Shown here piece by piece: positions 28,783 through 52,479 of a stretch of 64,000 nt of DNA (positions within the stretch are counted from its first letter, which is position 1; every line of letters starts with the position of its first letter). Under the pieces are notes generated by a model. That model was not told where the DNA came from. It ran no database searches and saw only the letters and a list, made by a program, of their open reading frames with translations. The position numbers were made by a program, and so were the translations under genes. The DNA is taken from positions 78,002,988-78,066,987 of the forward strand of contig NC_077227.1 of the NCBI RefSeq assembly GCF_027887165.1, read 5' to 3'. The stretch comes from Monodelphis domestica. Lineage: Eukaryota > Chordata > Mammalia > Didelphimorphia > Didelphidae.

Positions 28783-28985
28783 GGGCAGCTGGGTGGCTCA
28801 GTGGATTGAGAGCCAGGCCCAGAGATGGGAGGTCGTGGGTTCAAATTTGACCTCAGACACTTCTTAGCTGTGTGACCCTGGGCAAGTCACTTGATCCCCA
28901 TTGCCTAGCCCTTACTACTCTTCTGCCTTAGAACCAATACACAATATTGATTCTAAGACGGAAGGTAAGGATTTAAAAAAAATAA
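28783..28985 (+). mobile_element. RTE-tailed CORE-SINE
   Basis: Nearly complete. An imperfect duplication (agaatatagcacaggtgg / agaatagaacacaagtgg) flanks it. Confidence 0.92.
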
Positions 28986-31065
28986 AAAGAATAGAACACA
29001 AGTGGAAGAAGGATTTTTTTGTAGATATTAAGGGCCTCTAGATGCATTTGTTTATGGAATACATTATGTTAATTACATGAAGCCCCAAAATATTGCAGAG
29101 CCTCCTAAGTGAGATCTATAATCACTCAAAAGTTTTTGTCCCAATTGTCCACAGGGGAAAAGTCTAGTGAAAGAAAAATTTCTATTATTCAGACTATAAT
29201 ATGCAATAGAATGAATAGTTAACAAAGTTTGTCCATCAGTACCCATCCCAACATTGCAAATAATAAGCTGGACCCATGAAGTGAATAGGAGGAGAGCAGG
29301 CAGGATTACCTTTGGAAGATTGTGCCTTGCTTTTAGTGATCCTAAGCTTCTCCCTAAAATTATTTTCCAGCTTTCTAATAGCATTTTTCTGATAATGTAT
29401 GACTGAGTTGTGGAATACCAGAGTCCTCAAAGGGTCACCCAGAGAAGGTATATAGTAGGTGCAAGCTAACCCTAGTACATTACCAGTGAAGAATTACCCA
29501 GGAGAAATCTTGTAAACTAGAATATCATCAAAGAGATTTATGAATGGAAAAAAGATTAGGTGATACATAGCAAGAGCTAAGGAGAACTGATAATGATTAG
29601 TTCACAGCCTCTGTGGTGTGGCTACCCATACACTGTTAAGATCTAGAGACATCCTCCCCCTTTCCCCTTTCTCCTTCCCTCTCCCCAATTTGTTGACTTG
29701 ATTCTCCTATGGAGGATTTATTTATGGGGGTAATCTGGACCAGATTTGTACAAGATAGGATAGGAAGGTATGGATGGGCTTATTTCTGTAATACTGGAGA
29801 AAGTACCCACATCAGTGGAATCAAAGATCCATCAAAGTATCCAAGTTGAATTTCAAAGCCTAGCCCTTATCCTTATATCCTGCTCTTTAGAATTCTTAAA
29901 AACTAAATATCCTTTTTCATAAAAGAGAGAGCTTTGTTGAAATTTAAGTTGTGATATTATCTAAGAATGTTATATGTTGGAAATATTATATAAAATACAT
30001 AAGTAGGTAAAGTGGACACTTAATAAAACATTCTTTAAGCTTAGAAGAATCTGGCTTCATATAAAACAGCCTTCTTTATTTAGGAACAGGTTACCCTGTA
30101 CCCATAAAATGATTCATTCCATTGTGAGGGTTGAATAGCATATTAATACATCTGTTCTTTGAGACAGCAAGAGTAATTTCCTTTTGGGCAAAGGTTTGGC
30201 TTATGCTTTGTAACTTTAGAGCTCATTCATTTATCCAGAGTACAAAAAAGGTAGGTGTCTGTTTAGAATCATGAATTAGCTTGCCTTTGTGGCTGGATTC
30301 CACTTATAAATAGGGAATCTAAACCTTGAATCCCTGCACCTTTTTTTTAAATGGTTGTTTTAATAACTGGTACAAATATTGATTTGAGTTCATTGTTAAC
30401 TAAAGTAATCTGTCATCTTTTGTTATACACTAATTAAAACCATGACTTTGTTAGCAGAGATTACGTCTTTTTAAACTAGTAAATTTGTCTCAGTGACACC
30501 AGAGTCAGTGATAAAACTCCATTTCTGGGCTATTGGCAGTTCAACTGTCTATTAATCAGTTTGAATAATTATGGAAGCCCAAAACAGTAAATCTCTTTAT
30601 TGCCCCAAACAGCAGCAATATAATGTAGACATTTGTAGCAGCTGCTAGCTCAACTAAAGTACAACCATTGGCTGAGATTCATTCATCTCAATTTTTTTTC
30701 CCATAGCACTCCTACTTGTACTCTTGGGAGTGTATGTGGGTCAAATTTTATACTAGATACAGCTGCCGGGAAGATTGGACACATTTTCCCAAGTCCAAAA
30801 AAATAAATAAATAAAACCACCACAGGGATTTGTAACTTAGACTTTAAGACCAAATAAAAGAGGGTGGCAAGGCAGAACCTCCTGAATCGAGGGTTAGTAA
30901 CAAGAAAATAACCCATAGCATTTCATTGACTTTCTTAATATATTTGGGATTTATTCCCAAAAGACCAACAAACAACACAACAAAGATGTGCATGGTTTCC
31001 TAGCTAGGGAGCAGTGTAGTACCTTCTTAATTAATAAAGCTAATGTCTTATTTCCTCTCTTCCAG
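28986..31065. other. Long unassigned stretch of the MORN4 5' intron
   Basis: AT-rich sequence with no confident gene. A minus-strand open frame at 29073-29384 (103 codons) has a hydrophobic N-terminal segment but no recognised relatives. A short (AATA)n run lies near 30800. Confidence 0.4.
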
Positions 31066-31114
31066 TATCTAACAGGTTCCTCAGAAACAGAGGTTCAGTT
31101 CCTCCAACCAACCG
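31066..31114 (+). other. MORN4: Candidate MORN4 5' UTR exon
   Basis: A strong acceptor (tttcctctcttccag) and donor (ACCG|GTAACT) bracket 49 bp. A small non-coding exon is plausible here, but only transcript data can tell. Confidence 0.3.
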
Positions 31115-31769
31115 GTAACTCCGACTACGACTTCTGTGTAGCACTGAGGAGAGGGAAATGAATCAATGGAGGTGCTAATCTCATGCTTCCACAAGACATC
31201 CTGGAATTAACCCTTGCACTACACAGCAATGTTAGTTTCAATCCTTATGAAGGAATTGCAAATATAACCTTTCCCAGTAAAATAATACCTTCAAATTTGC
31301 ATTTGAAATGACATTTTTCAGTAATAGAATATGCAGGATTGTATCTTTCCATAAATACTGATTCAGTTTGAATGAGTGGAGCAATGGTCATAGATAACAC
31401 TACTTTTAATGCTTTGGCTTGGTTATATCTGGGAAGAGCCATCCTTAGCCCTTATTTATCAAAATGACTATCTGAACTGGAAAGAGTTATTCCCTAGAGT
31501 TCTGATGGAAAACCATCCCCCTCCTTCTCATTAATGTTGTATTTGCAATGGAGTCATGTTGACCAGTACCCAGATGTAGTCTGACGCTAAGTTGCTAAGA
31601 TAAGGGCATTGTGAGTCTGAAACCAGACCTAAGGGCCCGGAATGCTGATGGATGAGAATTCATGCTAGGCATCAGGCTCTGCATTTGTTTGGAGAAAAAT
31701 AGGTCATCAGGATAGTAGAGGCAGGTAGGGAATGGAGAAATTAGCCTGTGTTAGAGGGTACTTAGAATA

Positions 31770-32990
31770 CCCTAATATAAAGTGACCATCGTGAACCAGC
31801 GGGAGTTCATCATGAACAAGTTAGGCCAGGCTATCTTTTTGACTGAATTATTAGAACAATGGAAACTCGCCTACATAGCATCCTCAGGTTTCAGCAAGGC
31901 CTTTGGCAGAGTGTCTCATGATATCACTGTGGTCAGGATGGAGAAGTTGGAATTGGATGGTCAGTATTAAAGAATGATGATTAATGGAACCTTGTCATAC
32001 TTGAGGGGAGGTCTCTGGTAGAATCCACTTAGCCTGATTCTATTCATTTTAATCAGTTCTTTGGATGAAGGCTGGCTAAATAGATAAAATGACAAATTTC
32101 AACTAGACTAGAATGAAGAGCCAGAACTATTTAGATGAAACCTGAAAGGGTAAGTATGAAGTTCTTTTACTGAGGGAGAGATGAACCACAAAAGCTTAGG
32201 ATGGGTAAGATATGGCCGAATAATTCGTATGAAAAAGGCCCAAGTGAGATTTGGGAGACCACAATTCCAAATGAGTCAGTGGTGTGATATGTTGTTACAG
32301 AAGCAGTATGGCAGTCTGGAAAGGGTATTGTATATCATATCAGAAATGCCTTGTGTTCAAATTCTACTTCTGATACAAACCATGTGAGCATGGGCAAGAA
32401 CAGTCATGAGACAGAGGGATTAGACTTGTTCTCTTTGCTCTTAGAAGGTAGAACTAGGCATCATGGTGGAAGCACATTTGAACTCATTATAAGGAAAATT
32501 TTTGAATGGTGAAAGCTTTCTAACAGTGGAATGAGGGGCAGCTAGGTGTTTTTTGTTTGTCTGTTTGTTTTTTAAATAGAATTTATTTACAAGTGTTTCA
32601 GCCACTTTCTTCCTTCCCCAAATCATAGAAGGCATCCTCTAGTATCAAGAGCCAGACCTGGAGAAGGGAGGTCCTGAGTTCAAACGTGACCTCAGACACT
32701 TCCCAGCTATATGATCCTGGGAAAGTCACTTAACCTCCATTGCCTAGCCCTTACTGCTCTGCTGCCTTTGAACTGACTGTATCAATTCTAAGAAAATAAA
32801 GATTTAAGAAAAAATACAAGAGTAGAATGGGCTTCCTCCAGAGGTAATTAATATCCTAATACTGAAGGTCTTTGAGAGGAAGCTGAGTCACCACCTGTCA
32901 AGGATGTTCTAGAAAGGATTTCTGTTAAGGTTTCATTTCGATTAGGTAACACCTGAGATCCCTTCCAGCTTTTTGATTCTAATGACTTCT
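31770..32990 (+). mobile_element. CR1/L3-type LINE fragment, split by a SINE
   Basis: Encodes a degraded reverse-transcriptase stretch (residues like FSKAFGRVSHDI) at about 31890-31925. Later blocks include ttctttggatgaaggctgg, and the 3' end gagatcccttccagcttttt lies near 32950. It is interrupted by the SINE at 32528-32812. Confidence 0.8.
32528..32812 (+). mobile_element. RTE-tailed CORE-SINE with an internal insertion
   Basis: The SINE head (ggggcagctaggtg) is separated from the rest (agccagacctggagaagg) by about 95 foreign bases at 32545-32640, which look like a short poly(A)-ended retrocopy in reverse. Confidence 0.8.
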
Positions 32991-33389
32991 TGGACTTACC
33001 ATTCTTTCTTTCTCATGTTTGTGCATGTGCACACATAAAAGCATCTGTATGCCAAGCACCAGCTCTGTCAGGGGTCAGAATTCCTACCTCAGTAGTTTCC
33101 TAGACAGCTTCCCTCTCTCTAGGTTCCCCTTTGTGTTTGGTGCCTAATGTAGTATTTTACACGTTGTGGGCAAAATCATTGAATTTTGTTGAATTGTCTC
33201 CTAATTTTAAGATGTCAAAAATCTCAAGAATGAGCTGTCATAGAAGACTTAGGTCATTTAGTGTTTCAATTCTCTGTGATAGTAAATCTTCTCCATCCCT
33301 ATCCTGGCTTTCAAGAAGTTTTCACACTCATTCCAGCCTTCATTATTCTCTCTTTCTTTAGAACATTTTCAGTGCTTATGGTTGGACCA

Positions 33390-33540
33390 CACAATTTCAG
33401 ATTTTGTTGTATCTTACATTATTCATTATTGTTTTATTTTGCATTAGTCTTAAATCAGCTAATAAATTGTAAGCTTTTTGAGGGCAGGGCTTTTATGCTT
33501 AGTAAGCACAGAGTAGACCTTCATTTTATTGATTTGGAAT
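33390..33540 (+). mobile_element. L2 3' end
   Basis: Shows attgtaagctttttgagggc and a degraded agtaagcacagagtag end. Confidence 0.75.
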
Positions 33541-33736
33541 CTTGAAAATCAGAATGTGGCTCAAATTTTTAAAATAAGGTGAAGAAGAAGGTATTTGGCT
33601 AGTGAGTGAGAGTAAGGGGGATAGTCATGGTTGGGGAAAAGGACATTTTTCCAGAATCCATTTGAATTCATGAGTACTTGGGTGGGCTGATAAGCTTTTT
33701 CAAACATGTTTGCAAAGCTGTTTTCTTTTTCTCTAG

Positions 33737-37178
<3,442 letters not shown>

Positions 37179-37179
37179 A

Positions 37180-38164
37180 CCTCTCCAGAGCTTCTAGGGC
37201 TTGGTTCTCTTGCAGTTTTCCTTATTCTTTGTAGCTAGGACTGGATCAGTATGATCCCCTTTGCTGTTTCCAAGGGCCCCTGAGTGAGCCTCTCAGCCTA
37301 GTTGCCTCCAGCTTACTTTGTGCTTCCCGCTGACCCTCTCACCTAGCCTTGGGAGTATTTGTGCTGTCCTCCTTCATGCCATCATTGGGGCCTCTTTTAG
37401 GTGCAGAGACAGCAGATCTCCAAAACTGGCATGGGGGCTGAGCTGGGGAAGGGCCTCGGGACCCAGGAAGGACGCGGGTAGGGATGGAGACCTGATTAGT
37501 GTGGGCTTAACCACCTCTGTGGTTTATCAGTCTTTGTACAATGTGCCTTGGGGTTGTGGGTGGGGGGCAGTAGTGAGGTTCTAAAGCAGCACCAGACACA
37601 ACCCTGAAGTCTGGCCACATCTTGGTCCAGGATTCCCCTCTCCTACCGTGCATCCACCAGGGGGTGCTGAACGCTTGCCATTGACAGGCGAACAGGGTCC
37701 AGGCTCTCAGCTCCCTGAGATCACCCCCTCATCCTGCCTGCCCAGTGCAGGACGTGGGTAGAATAGATGGACACCTGCTTCTGGGGGGAGGGAAGAGGCA
37801 CTAAGTGCCTGCTATGTGCTGGGCCCATGCTGAAAGCTTCGGCCCTGCCCTGGTCACATTTCTTTTGGCCTGTTCATGCTAAGTTTTCTTCCTGTGCATT
37901 TAGAAGCCTCCCTTGCCTCTGCCCCTGGCCCCAGCCTGGAGCTCAGGTTTATCCCCCCAAGTCTGAGCAGCCCCTATTTCATCCCCTCAGACATCCTCAT
38001 TACGATGAGAATATGATTTGAGGCACTCCTCCCCTCCTGCTCCAGTGACTCCCTCCCTTCTGGACCCTGGGCTGGGGCAGAGGCCAAGGCACCTTTCCTA
38101 ACTGGGGAGGGAAGTGGTCCTGGGGATGCCGGGCCAGTGCTGTCTGGTGGAGGAGGAAGGGCCT
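37180..38164. other. MORN4-HOGA1 convergent intergenic region
   Basis: Fairly GC-rich and free of recognised repeats. It probably contains the HOGA1 3' UTR, although I see no canonical minus-strand AATAAA close to its stop. Confidence 0.45.
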
Positions 38165-38335
38165 GGAGAAATAATGACAGCCCACGTTTATGTGGTGTTT
38201 TAAGGTTGGTGAAGCTGCTTTATATACATTATCTCTTCTGATCCTCACAACAACCCTGTGAGGTAGGTGTTTTTGTCCCCATTTCACAGATGGGAAAAAC
38301 AGGTTGTGACAAGTTGAGTCATATCCCGAGGGCCT
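38165..38335 (-). mobile_element. MIR-like CORE-SINE
   Basis: Reverse orientation: cctcacaacaaccctgtgag, ccccatttcacagatggg. It lies just downstream of the HOGA1 stop and is probably in its 3' UTR or flank. Confidence 0.8.
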
Positions 38336-38444
38336 GGAGAACGGGAGTGGGTAAAGGGTAAAGGCATCCTATCTCCCCCTCGCCTCCACTGGGTGTAGGA
38401 GGTAGAGGCCTGGCTGGGGACAGCCTTGCCCTCCTCCCAGCCTT

Positions 38445-46490
<8,046 letters not shown>

Positions 46491-46524
46491 CTGCAACAAA
46501 GGACTCATTACTACCTGAGGGAGT

Positions 46525-46660
46525 CAAACATGGTGAAAGAGAAAGATCGGTGGCCTTGGAGCCAGCAGACCTGGGTTCAAGTTCTAGCCTGGACACTTAC
46601 TAGTTATATGATCCCCATTTTGCCTCTCTGAGACCCATTTTCTCTTTGAAATAAGGATTC
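46525..46660 (+). mobile_element. MIR-like SINE
   Basis: Forward orientation: gccttggagccagcagacct, cacttactagttatatgatc. Confidence 0.7.
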
Positions 46661-46667
46661 AAGGACA

Positions 46668-46835
46668 AAAGACCTAGAGTTGGAAGGGACCTCAGAGATT
46701 GTCTGATCCAACTTCTTCCTTTCACAGATGAGAAAACTGAGGCTCAGAGACATGAGGAGACAAGTCCAAGGTCCCATAGGGAATAAATGGTAGAATCTGC
46801 CCATGAACTCCAAACTGAGCACACTTTCCATTGTA
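46668..46835 (-). mobile_element. MIR3/THER-like SINE
   Basis: Reverse orientation: gttggaagggacctcagaga, cacagatgagaaaactgagg. Confidence 0.75.
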
Positions 46836-47091
46836 TTATGGAGACGCTTTCATTACCTGTCTCACTGAGTCATGAGAAGTGTGCTCTGTAATCCTTAATG
46901 GATGATACAACTGTTACTTATTATAAAATCTGACCAGGATTTGCAAGAGGTAAAGTTCTTGGAGTTTCTTCTCAATTTAATTCAATTCAGTTTAACAAAT
47001 ATTCATGAAGCACCTAATCTGTGTAAGGTAACATAGTAGGCACAGATACAAATGGAATGATTCTTGCCCTCAAGAAGCTGATACTCTGTTG

Positions 47092-47340
47092 TTGATCAGT
47101 TTTTCAATTGTGTTCTACTCTTCGTGCCTCCTTTTAGTGTTTTTCTTGGCAAAGATACTGGAGTGGTCAACCATTTCTTTTTCCAGCTCATTTTACAGAT
47201 GGGGAAACTGAGGCAGAGTGAAGGGACTTTTCTAGGAGTTGCATGGCTAGGAAGTGTCTGAGGATGGACTTGAACTCAGAAAGAGGAGTCTTCCTGACTC
47301 CAAGCCTGGCATTCTATCTACTTTGCCATCTAGCTGCCTG
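47092..47340 (-). mobile_element. MAR1-like CORE-SINE
   Basis: Reverse orientation and near full length: ttcttggcaaagatactgga, cagatggggaaactgaggc, ending ccatctagctgcc. Confidence 0.9.
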
Positions 47341-48134
47341 GACACTCTCCTTACATTATATCCCAAGTAATCTAAATAGTCATTGTTATGAGCATGGCCA
47401 TTCCCCTGAGTCTGTTGATTCTGGCCACTGAGTTGAAGAGCCGTTAGGCTGCTCAAATGGGTAGATCCAGCTCCAAATGGATTGGGTGGCAACATGGCAG
47501 ATATTCACTGGCAGGGAGTGGGCCATAATCCTCTTTCAAGAACCATCAATCTCACAATGGCATGGGTTCATCTAAACATTGTAGCTAGAAGGGCACTAGG
47601 GGGAAGTGGGAGCCAACATAAGAGAAGTGTGTACGTATGCACGTGTGTGTTTATGTGAATGTTGGCAATGATAGGACACAGAAACCATCATGATGGTTTA
47701 CCACACACCAAGCATGTAGAAGGGGCTAGAAATTGGGTAAGTCAGAAACCTTGGATTCGCAACCTCTCTTCCATAAATACAGAAATATAGGAAGGTGGCC
47801 AAAATGGGCCAAGCTACCCTGTGGCCAGAATTAGCCTTAGGCAAAATTGTGAAGCAGACATAAATTATCTTCATTGTTTTTCAATCTTTCCCCATTCTTC
47901 ATTGTTCCTAGAAACCCAGATTTCTATGGCTTGTCCATCCTTAGACAGTCCCCTACTTGCCCAGGGTCTGTCCTCAAAATGTCCCATGATATCTCTGGGG
48001 TCATTCACTGCTTATCGATACCATATTCTTAAAATATTCTCCTGTATTAATAGAAATTTCAAATATTAGAATGACACATACATTCTTGGACAGGGACAAT
48101 GAATGTGTCTACCAAGAGCTATTAAGATTTGCTG
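47341..48134. other. HOGA1 intron 1, no feature seen
   Basis: Unassigned apart from a short TG-rich run near 47630-47660. Confidence 0.5.
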
Positions 48135-49102
48135 ACTACAGCAATATAGCCAAAAAATGATTCACTGTGGCCAAGTTAGATTTACACCAGGGATGCAAAG
48201 ATGGATAAATGTTAGGGAAACAATTAATACACCCAGTCATATTAAAAAGAAACCACATGATCATGTCAATAGATACAAAGACCTTTGACAGAGTACAATA
48301 TTTATTTATACTAAAGACCCTGTGAAGCATGGGGACAGAAAGACTTATTTTTAATATGATAAAAAGCATATTGATGAAAACTAAAAGGTCACATTATTTT
48401 TAATGTGAAAATGCTAGAAAATTTTCCAGGAAATATAGTAGTAAAACAAACGTACCACCTTTCCTCACTGTTGCTAGCCATAGTTTCAGATATTAGCATA
48501 GGATAAAAGAAATCAAAGGCATATAAATATAGGCAAATTGACAAAACTATCTCTATTTGTTAACAACATGATAATTTATTTAGAAAACCCAGAGAATCAT
48601 TCAAGAAGAAAATTCAGAAAAACAACTTCAATAAAGTAGCAAGAGGCAAAACAGGTTTTAAAAAATATTAGCAATTCTAGATAGCAATGACAAAATACAC
48701 AAGGAAATAATAGAAAAGGAAATTTCATTCAAAATAACTACAAATAACATTAAATATCTGGAAATCAATCTGCCAAGAAATATCAAAGACACATAAACTA
48801 CTTAAAGAATAAAGAATGACAAATAATTGGATGGATTTCATTGCTCATGGTTGGGACATACCAATGTAATAAAAAGTACAATATTGCCTAATTTAATTTA
48901 CAAATTTGTTGCCATATTAAACTACTGCTTTATTAAACAATATCTTATAGATTTAAATGAAATGCTAACTAAAATATTTCAAGGGAAAAAAGGATAAGAA
49001 TCTCCTGGAAAATAATGAAAAAAGTAAAAATAAAACAGAAATAACATTTCCAGATCTCAAAATATGTCACAAAGCTATAATCATCAATAAGTATCTTATA
49101 CT

Positions 49103-49320
49103 GTGGGGCAGCTGGGTGACTCAGTGGATTGAGAGCCAGGCCTAGAGATGGGAGGTCCTAGGTTCAAATCTGGCCTCAGACACTTCCCAGCTGTGTGACC
49201 CTGGGCAAGTCACTTGACCCCCTTACCTAGCCCTTACCACTCTTCTGCCTTGGAGCCAATACACAGTATTGACTCCAAGATGGAAGGTAAGGGTTTAAAA
49301 AAAAAGAAAAAAAAAAGAAA
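49103..49320 (+). mobile_element. RTE-tailed CORE-SINE
   Basis: Near-consensus complete copy ending in an A-rich run. Inserted in the old L1. Confidence 0.95.
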
Positions 49321-50033
49321 GAAATAGAAAAACAGACTGATACAGAAAGAAATCAAACTCAAGTGTTTAATAATCCTAAAAACATAAACTACTTAGGAAA
49401 AGAACTTCTGAAAAGGAACTTTTGGGAAAATTGGAAAATAAATGAGCAGAAATTAGTTTTAGACCAATATCTTACACCAACAATTTCAAAATGAATATTT
49501 TATGAACTGAATTTTAGAGGTCACACCACTGAAAAAATTACAAAAGGACTAGAGTAAGTACTTTCAAAGCTATGTTTAGGATAATTCTCAACTAAAAGGA
49601 TAAAGGTGGCCACAAAATATGAATTAATGTTGATGACAGGAAATTGAAAAACTTTTGCATGGACAAAATCAATGCAACCAAGACAAGAAACTGCCTACAG
49701 GGAGGATAAATCTTGCATAAAATATTCAGATTATGGTCTGATAATCCTAGATACGTAGAGAATTAGTACGAATAGATATTTAACAATGGGCATGTAGTAA
49801 AAGGGTATGAAGTTTTCAACAAAAAAAAATGCAAAGTATTAATGACTATATAAGAAACTGCTCCAAATAAGAAAAATGAAAATCAAAATAACTTTGAGAT
49901 TTTACTTCATGTCCTGGAAAATGGTAAAGATGATAAAGTTGGAAATAGACAATAACGGAGATAGTTCAGAAAACAGGTACACTAATTCACTTTTGGTTAT
50001 GTTGATGAAGCACTAGTTTGTTCTAACAATTCT

Positions 50034-50233
50034 TTTTTTTTTTAAACCCTCGCCTTCTGTCTTAGAATCAATACTGTGTATTGGTTCCAAGGCAGAAGAA
50101 TGGTAAGGGCTAGGCAATGGGAGTTAAGGGATTTGCCCAGAGTCACACAGCTAGTGTCTAAAGCCAGATTTGAACCTAGGACCTCTTGTCTCTAGGCCTG
50201 GCTCTCAGTTCACCAAGCCAACCAGCTGCTTCC
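50034..50233 (-). mobile_element. RTE-tailed CORE-SINE with 15 bp TSD
   Basis: Reverse copy flanked by the exact duplication TGTTCTAACAATTCT at 50019-50033 and 50234-50248, inside the old L1. Confidence 0.95.
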
Positions 50234-50340
50234 TGTTCTAACAATTCTAGGAAACAATTTGGAATTAAAAGTGACTAAAATGTCCATACCTTTTGACATA
50301 GTGATATTATTACTAGGTCTGTTCTCCAAGGAAGTCAAAG

Positions 50341-51550
50341 ACAAATTTTTAAAAATATATATATTATTTTATTTTTCCCAATTACATGTAAAAATATTTT
50401 TTCATATTTTTATTTTGAGTTCCAAATCTTTTCTTCCTCCCTCCCTTTTACCCTTCTACCCTCTCTGAGGAAGAATACAATTGGATATAGATGTAACATG
50501 TGCAATCATATAAAACATTTTTCCATATTAGTAATTTTGTGGAAGAGATCTCAAATTTTAAAAAAAGGAAGAAAAAATGAAAAATAGCATTCAGAGTCCA
50601 TCAGTTCTTTCTCTTCAGGCAGACGTCATTTTTTATCACAAAGTCTGAGACTACCTTGAATCACCAGATTCCTGAGAATAATTAGGTCATTCACAGTTGT
50701 TCATCAAAAATGAACAATAACAAAAAAAATGTCGCTGCTGTGTAAATGTTCTTCTGAATTCATTTTGCATCAGTTCATGTTAATCTTTCCAGATTTTCCA
50801 AAATCATCCTTCTCATCATTTCTTATGGCATAATAGTATACCATCACAAGCATATACCACAACTTGTTCAGCCAGTCCCCAGTTGATGAACATCTCTTCA
50901 ATTTCCAATTGTCTGCTGCCACAAAAAGATCTACAATAAATAAATGTTATACATACAGGTCTTTTCCCTTGTTGTTTTTCTTATCTCTTTTAAATATAGA
51001 CTTAGTAGTGTCATTGCTAGATCAAAGAGTCTGCACAATTTTAGAGTCCTTTGGGCATAATTCCAAATTGCTCTCCAGAATTGTTAGATCAAATTACAAC
51101 TGCACTAACAGTGCATTATTGTCCCAGTTTTCCTGAATCTCTTCCAATATTTATCATTTTCCTTTTCTGTCATATTGACCAATCTGATAGGTTTGAAGTG
51201 GTACCTCAGAGTTGTTTTCATTTGCATTTTTCTAGTCAAGTTATTTAGGGCATTTTTTTCATATGACTATAGATATCTTCAATTTCTTCATCTGAAAAAT
51301 GCCTGTTCAGACCTTTTGATCATTTATCAACTGGACTTATATTTTTATAAATTTGACTTAGTTCTCTATATATTGGAGAAATGAGACCTTTATCAGAGAT
51401 ACTTGCTATAAAAAAATTTCCCCCTAGCTTTCTGTTTTCCTTCTAATCTTGGGTGCTTTGGTTTCATTTATACAAAACTGTAAAATTTAATGTAATTAAA
51501 ATAATCCATTTTACATCCTATAAAACTCTCTAACTCTTGTTTGGTTATAA
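50341..51550 (-). mobile_element. L1, 5'-truncated
   Basis: Reverse L1 from 3' tail through 3' UTR into ORF2 (cagccagtccccagttgatg, ttgctctccagaattgttag, gaaatgagacctttatcaga). It appears to separate two halves of the older plus-strand L1. Confidence 0.85.
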
Positions 51551-51599
51551 ATTCTTTTATCCAAAGATCTTAAGAGATTAATTATTCCGTAAGCAAATG

Positions 51600-51860
51600 A
51601 AGGTAGCATAGAAAATAGTTTACCTAGCAGATCTATAGATAGGGGAAGGCAAAATTAAGATTTCATCTACAACAAATATTTATAGCAGTACTTTTTATGG
51701 TAGTAGATAATTGGAAACAAAGTAGAGACTCATCCATTAAGGAATGACTAAACAAATTGTTACATGTATACAATAGAATATTACTGTACCATAAAGAACA
51801 ATGTACAGATTTCAGAGAAGGACAGGCAGATTTCTATGAACTAAATGAATTAAAAAGTTA
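51600..51860 (+). mobile_element. Old L1, continuation
   Basis: Plus-strand L1 3' sequence (acaaatatttatagcagtac, gtagataattggaaacaaag) that continues the copy seen before 50340. Confidence 0.7.
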
Positions 51861-51866
51861 ATTCTA

Positions 51867-52066
51867 GGGGGGCAGTTAGATGGTTCAGTGGATTGAGAGC
51901 CAGGCCTAGAGATGGGAGGTCCTAGGTTCAAATCTGGCCTCAGACACTTCCCAGCTGTGTGACCCTGGGCAAGTCACTTGACCCCTATTGCCTAGCCCTT
52001 ACCACTCTTCTGCCTTGGAGCCAATATACAGTATTGACTCCAAGATGAAAGGTAAGGATTAAAAAA
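51867..52066 (+). mobile_element. Young RTE-tailed CORE-SINE with 15 bp TSD
   Basis: Near-consensus copy flanked by AAAAAGTTAATTCTA at 51852-51866 and 52067-52081. Confidence 0.95.
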
Positions 52067-52091
52067 AAAAAGTTAATTCTAAGTGAGATCA

Positions 52092-52315
52092 CTAAAGTAT
52101 GGTATAGAGCATGGGGCCTAGGAAGACCTGAATTCAAATTTGTCCTTAGACTTAACTTTTGTTTGCTTCTGTTTCCTCATTTATAAAATGAGGGGAACAA
52201 CAGCATGTACTTGGAAGGATTGTTATGAGGATCAAATGAGATAATAAATTGTAAAGCACTTAGCACAGTGCCTAGCACATACCAAGTGATATATAAATGT
52301 TAGTTATTATTATTA
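52092..52315 (+). mobile_element. MAR1-like CORE-SINE
   Basis: Shows ttcctcatttataaaatgag, gttatgaggatcaaatgaga and cacagtgcctagcacatac. Confidence 0.8.
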
Positions 52316-52479
52316 AATTATACAGCTCCAGGACAATATTACATAATGACAATATTTTCAATGCAAATAAATAAATAATAAACATATTGTCAATGTGTTG
52401 ATTTTTCTCTCTTTTTATTTGTAACAAGAGAGTTTTCTGGATAGAAAGGGATATATTAAGAAATTTATATAAAATGACA

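Larger units (their letters stand above)
48135..50340 (+). mobile_element. Old L1 ORF2 copy, split by two SINEs
   Basis: Reads in order as L1 ORF2: an RT-region remnant near 48270-48340, ttgttaacaacatgataatt, then later C-terminal blocks (cttttgcatggacaaaatca near 49650). Interrupted at 49103-49320 and 50034-50233. Heavily broken. Confidence 0.8.
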
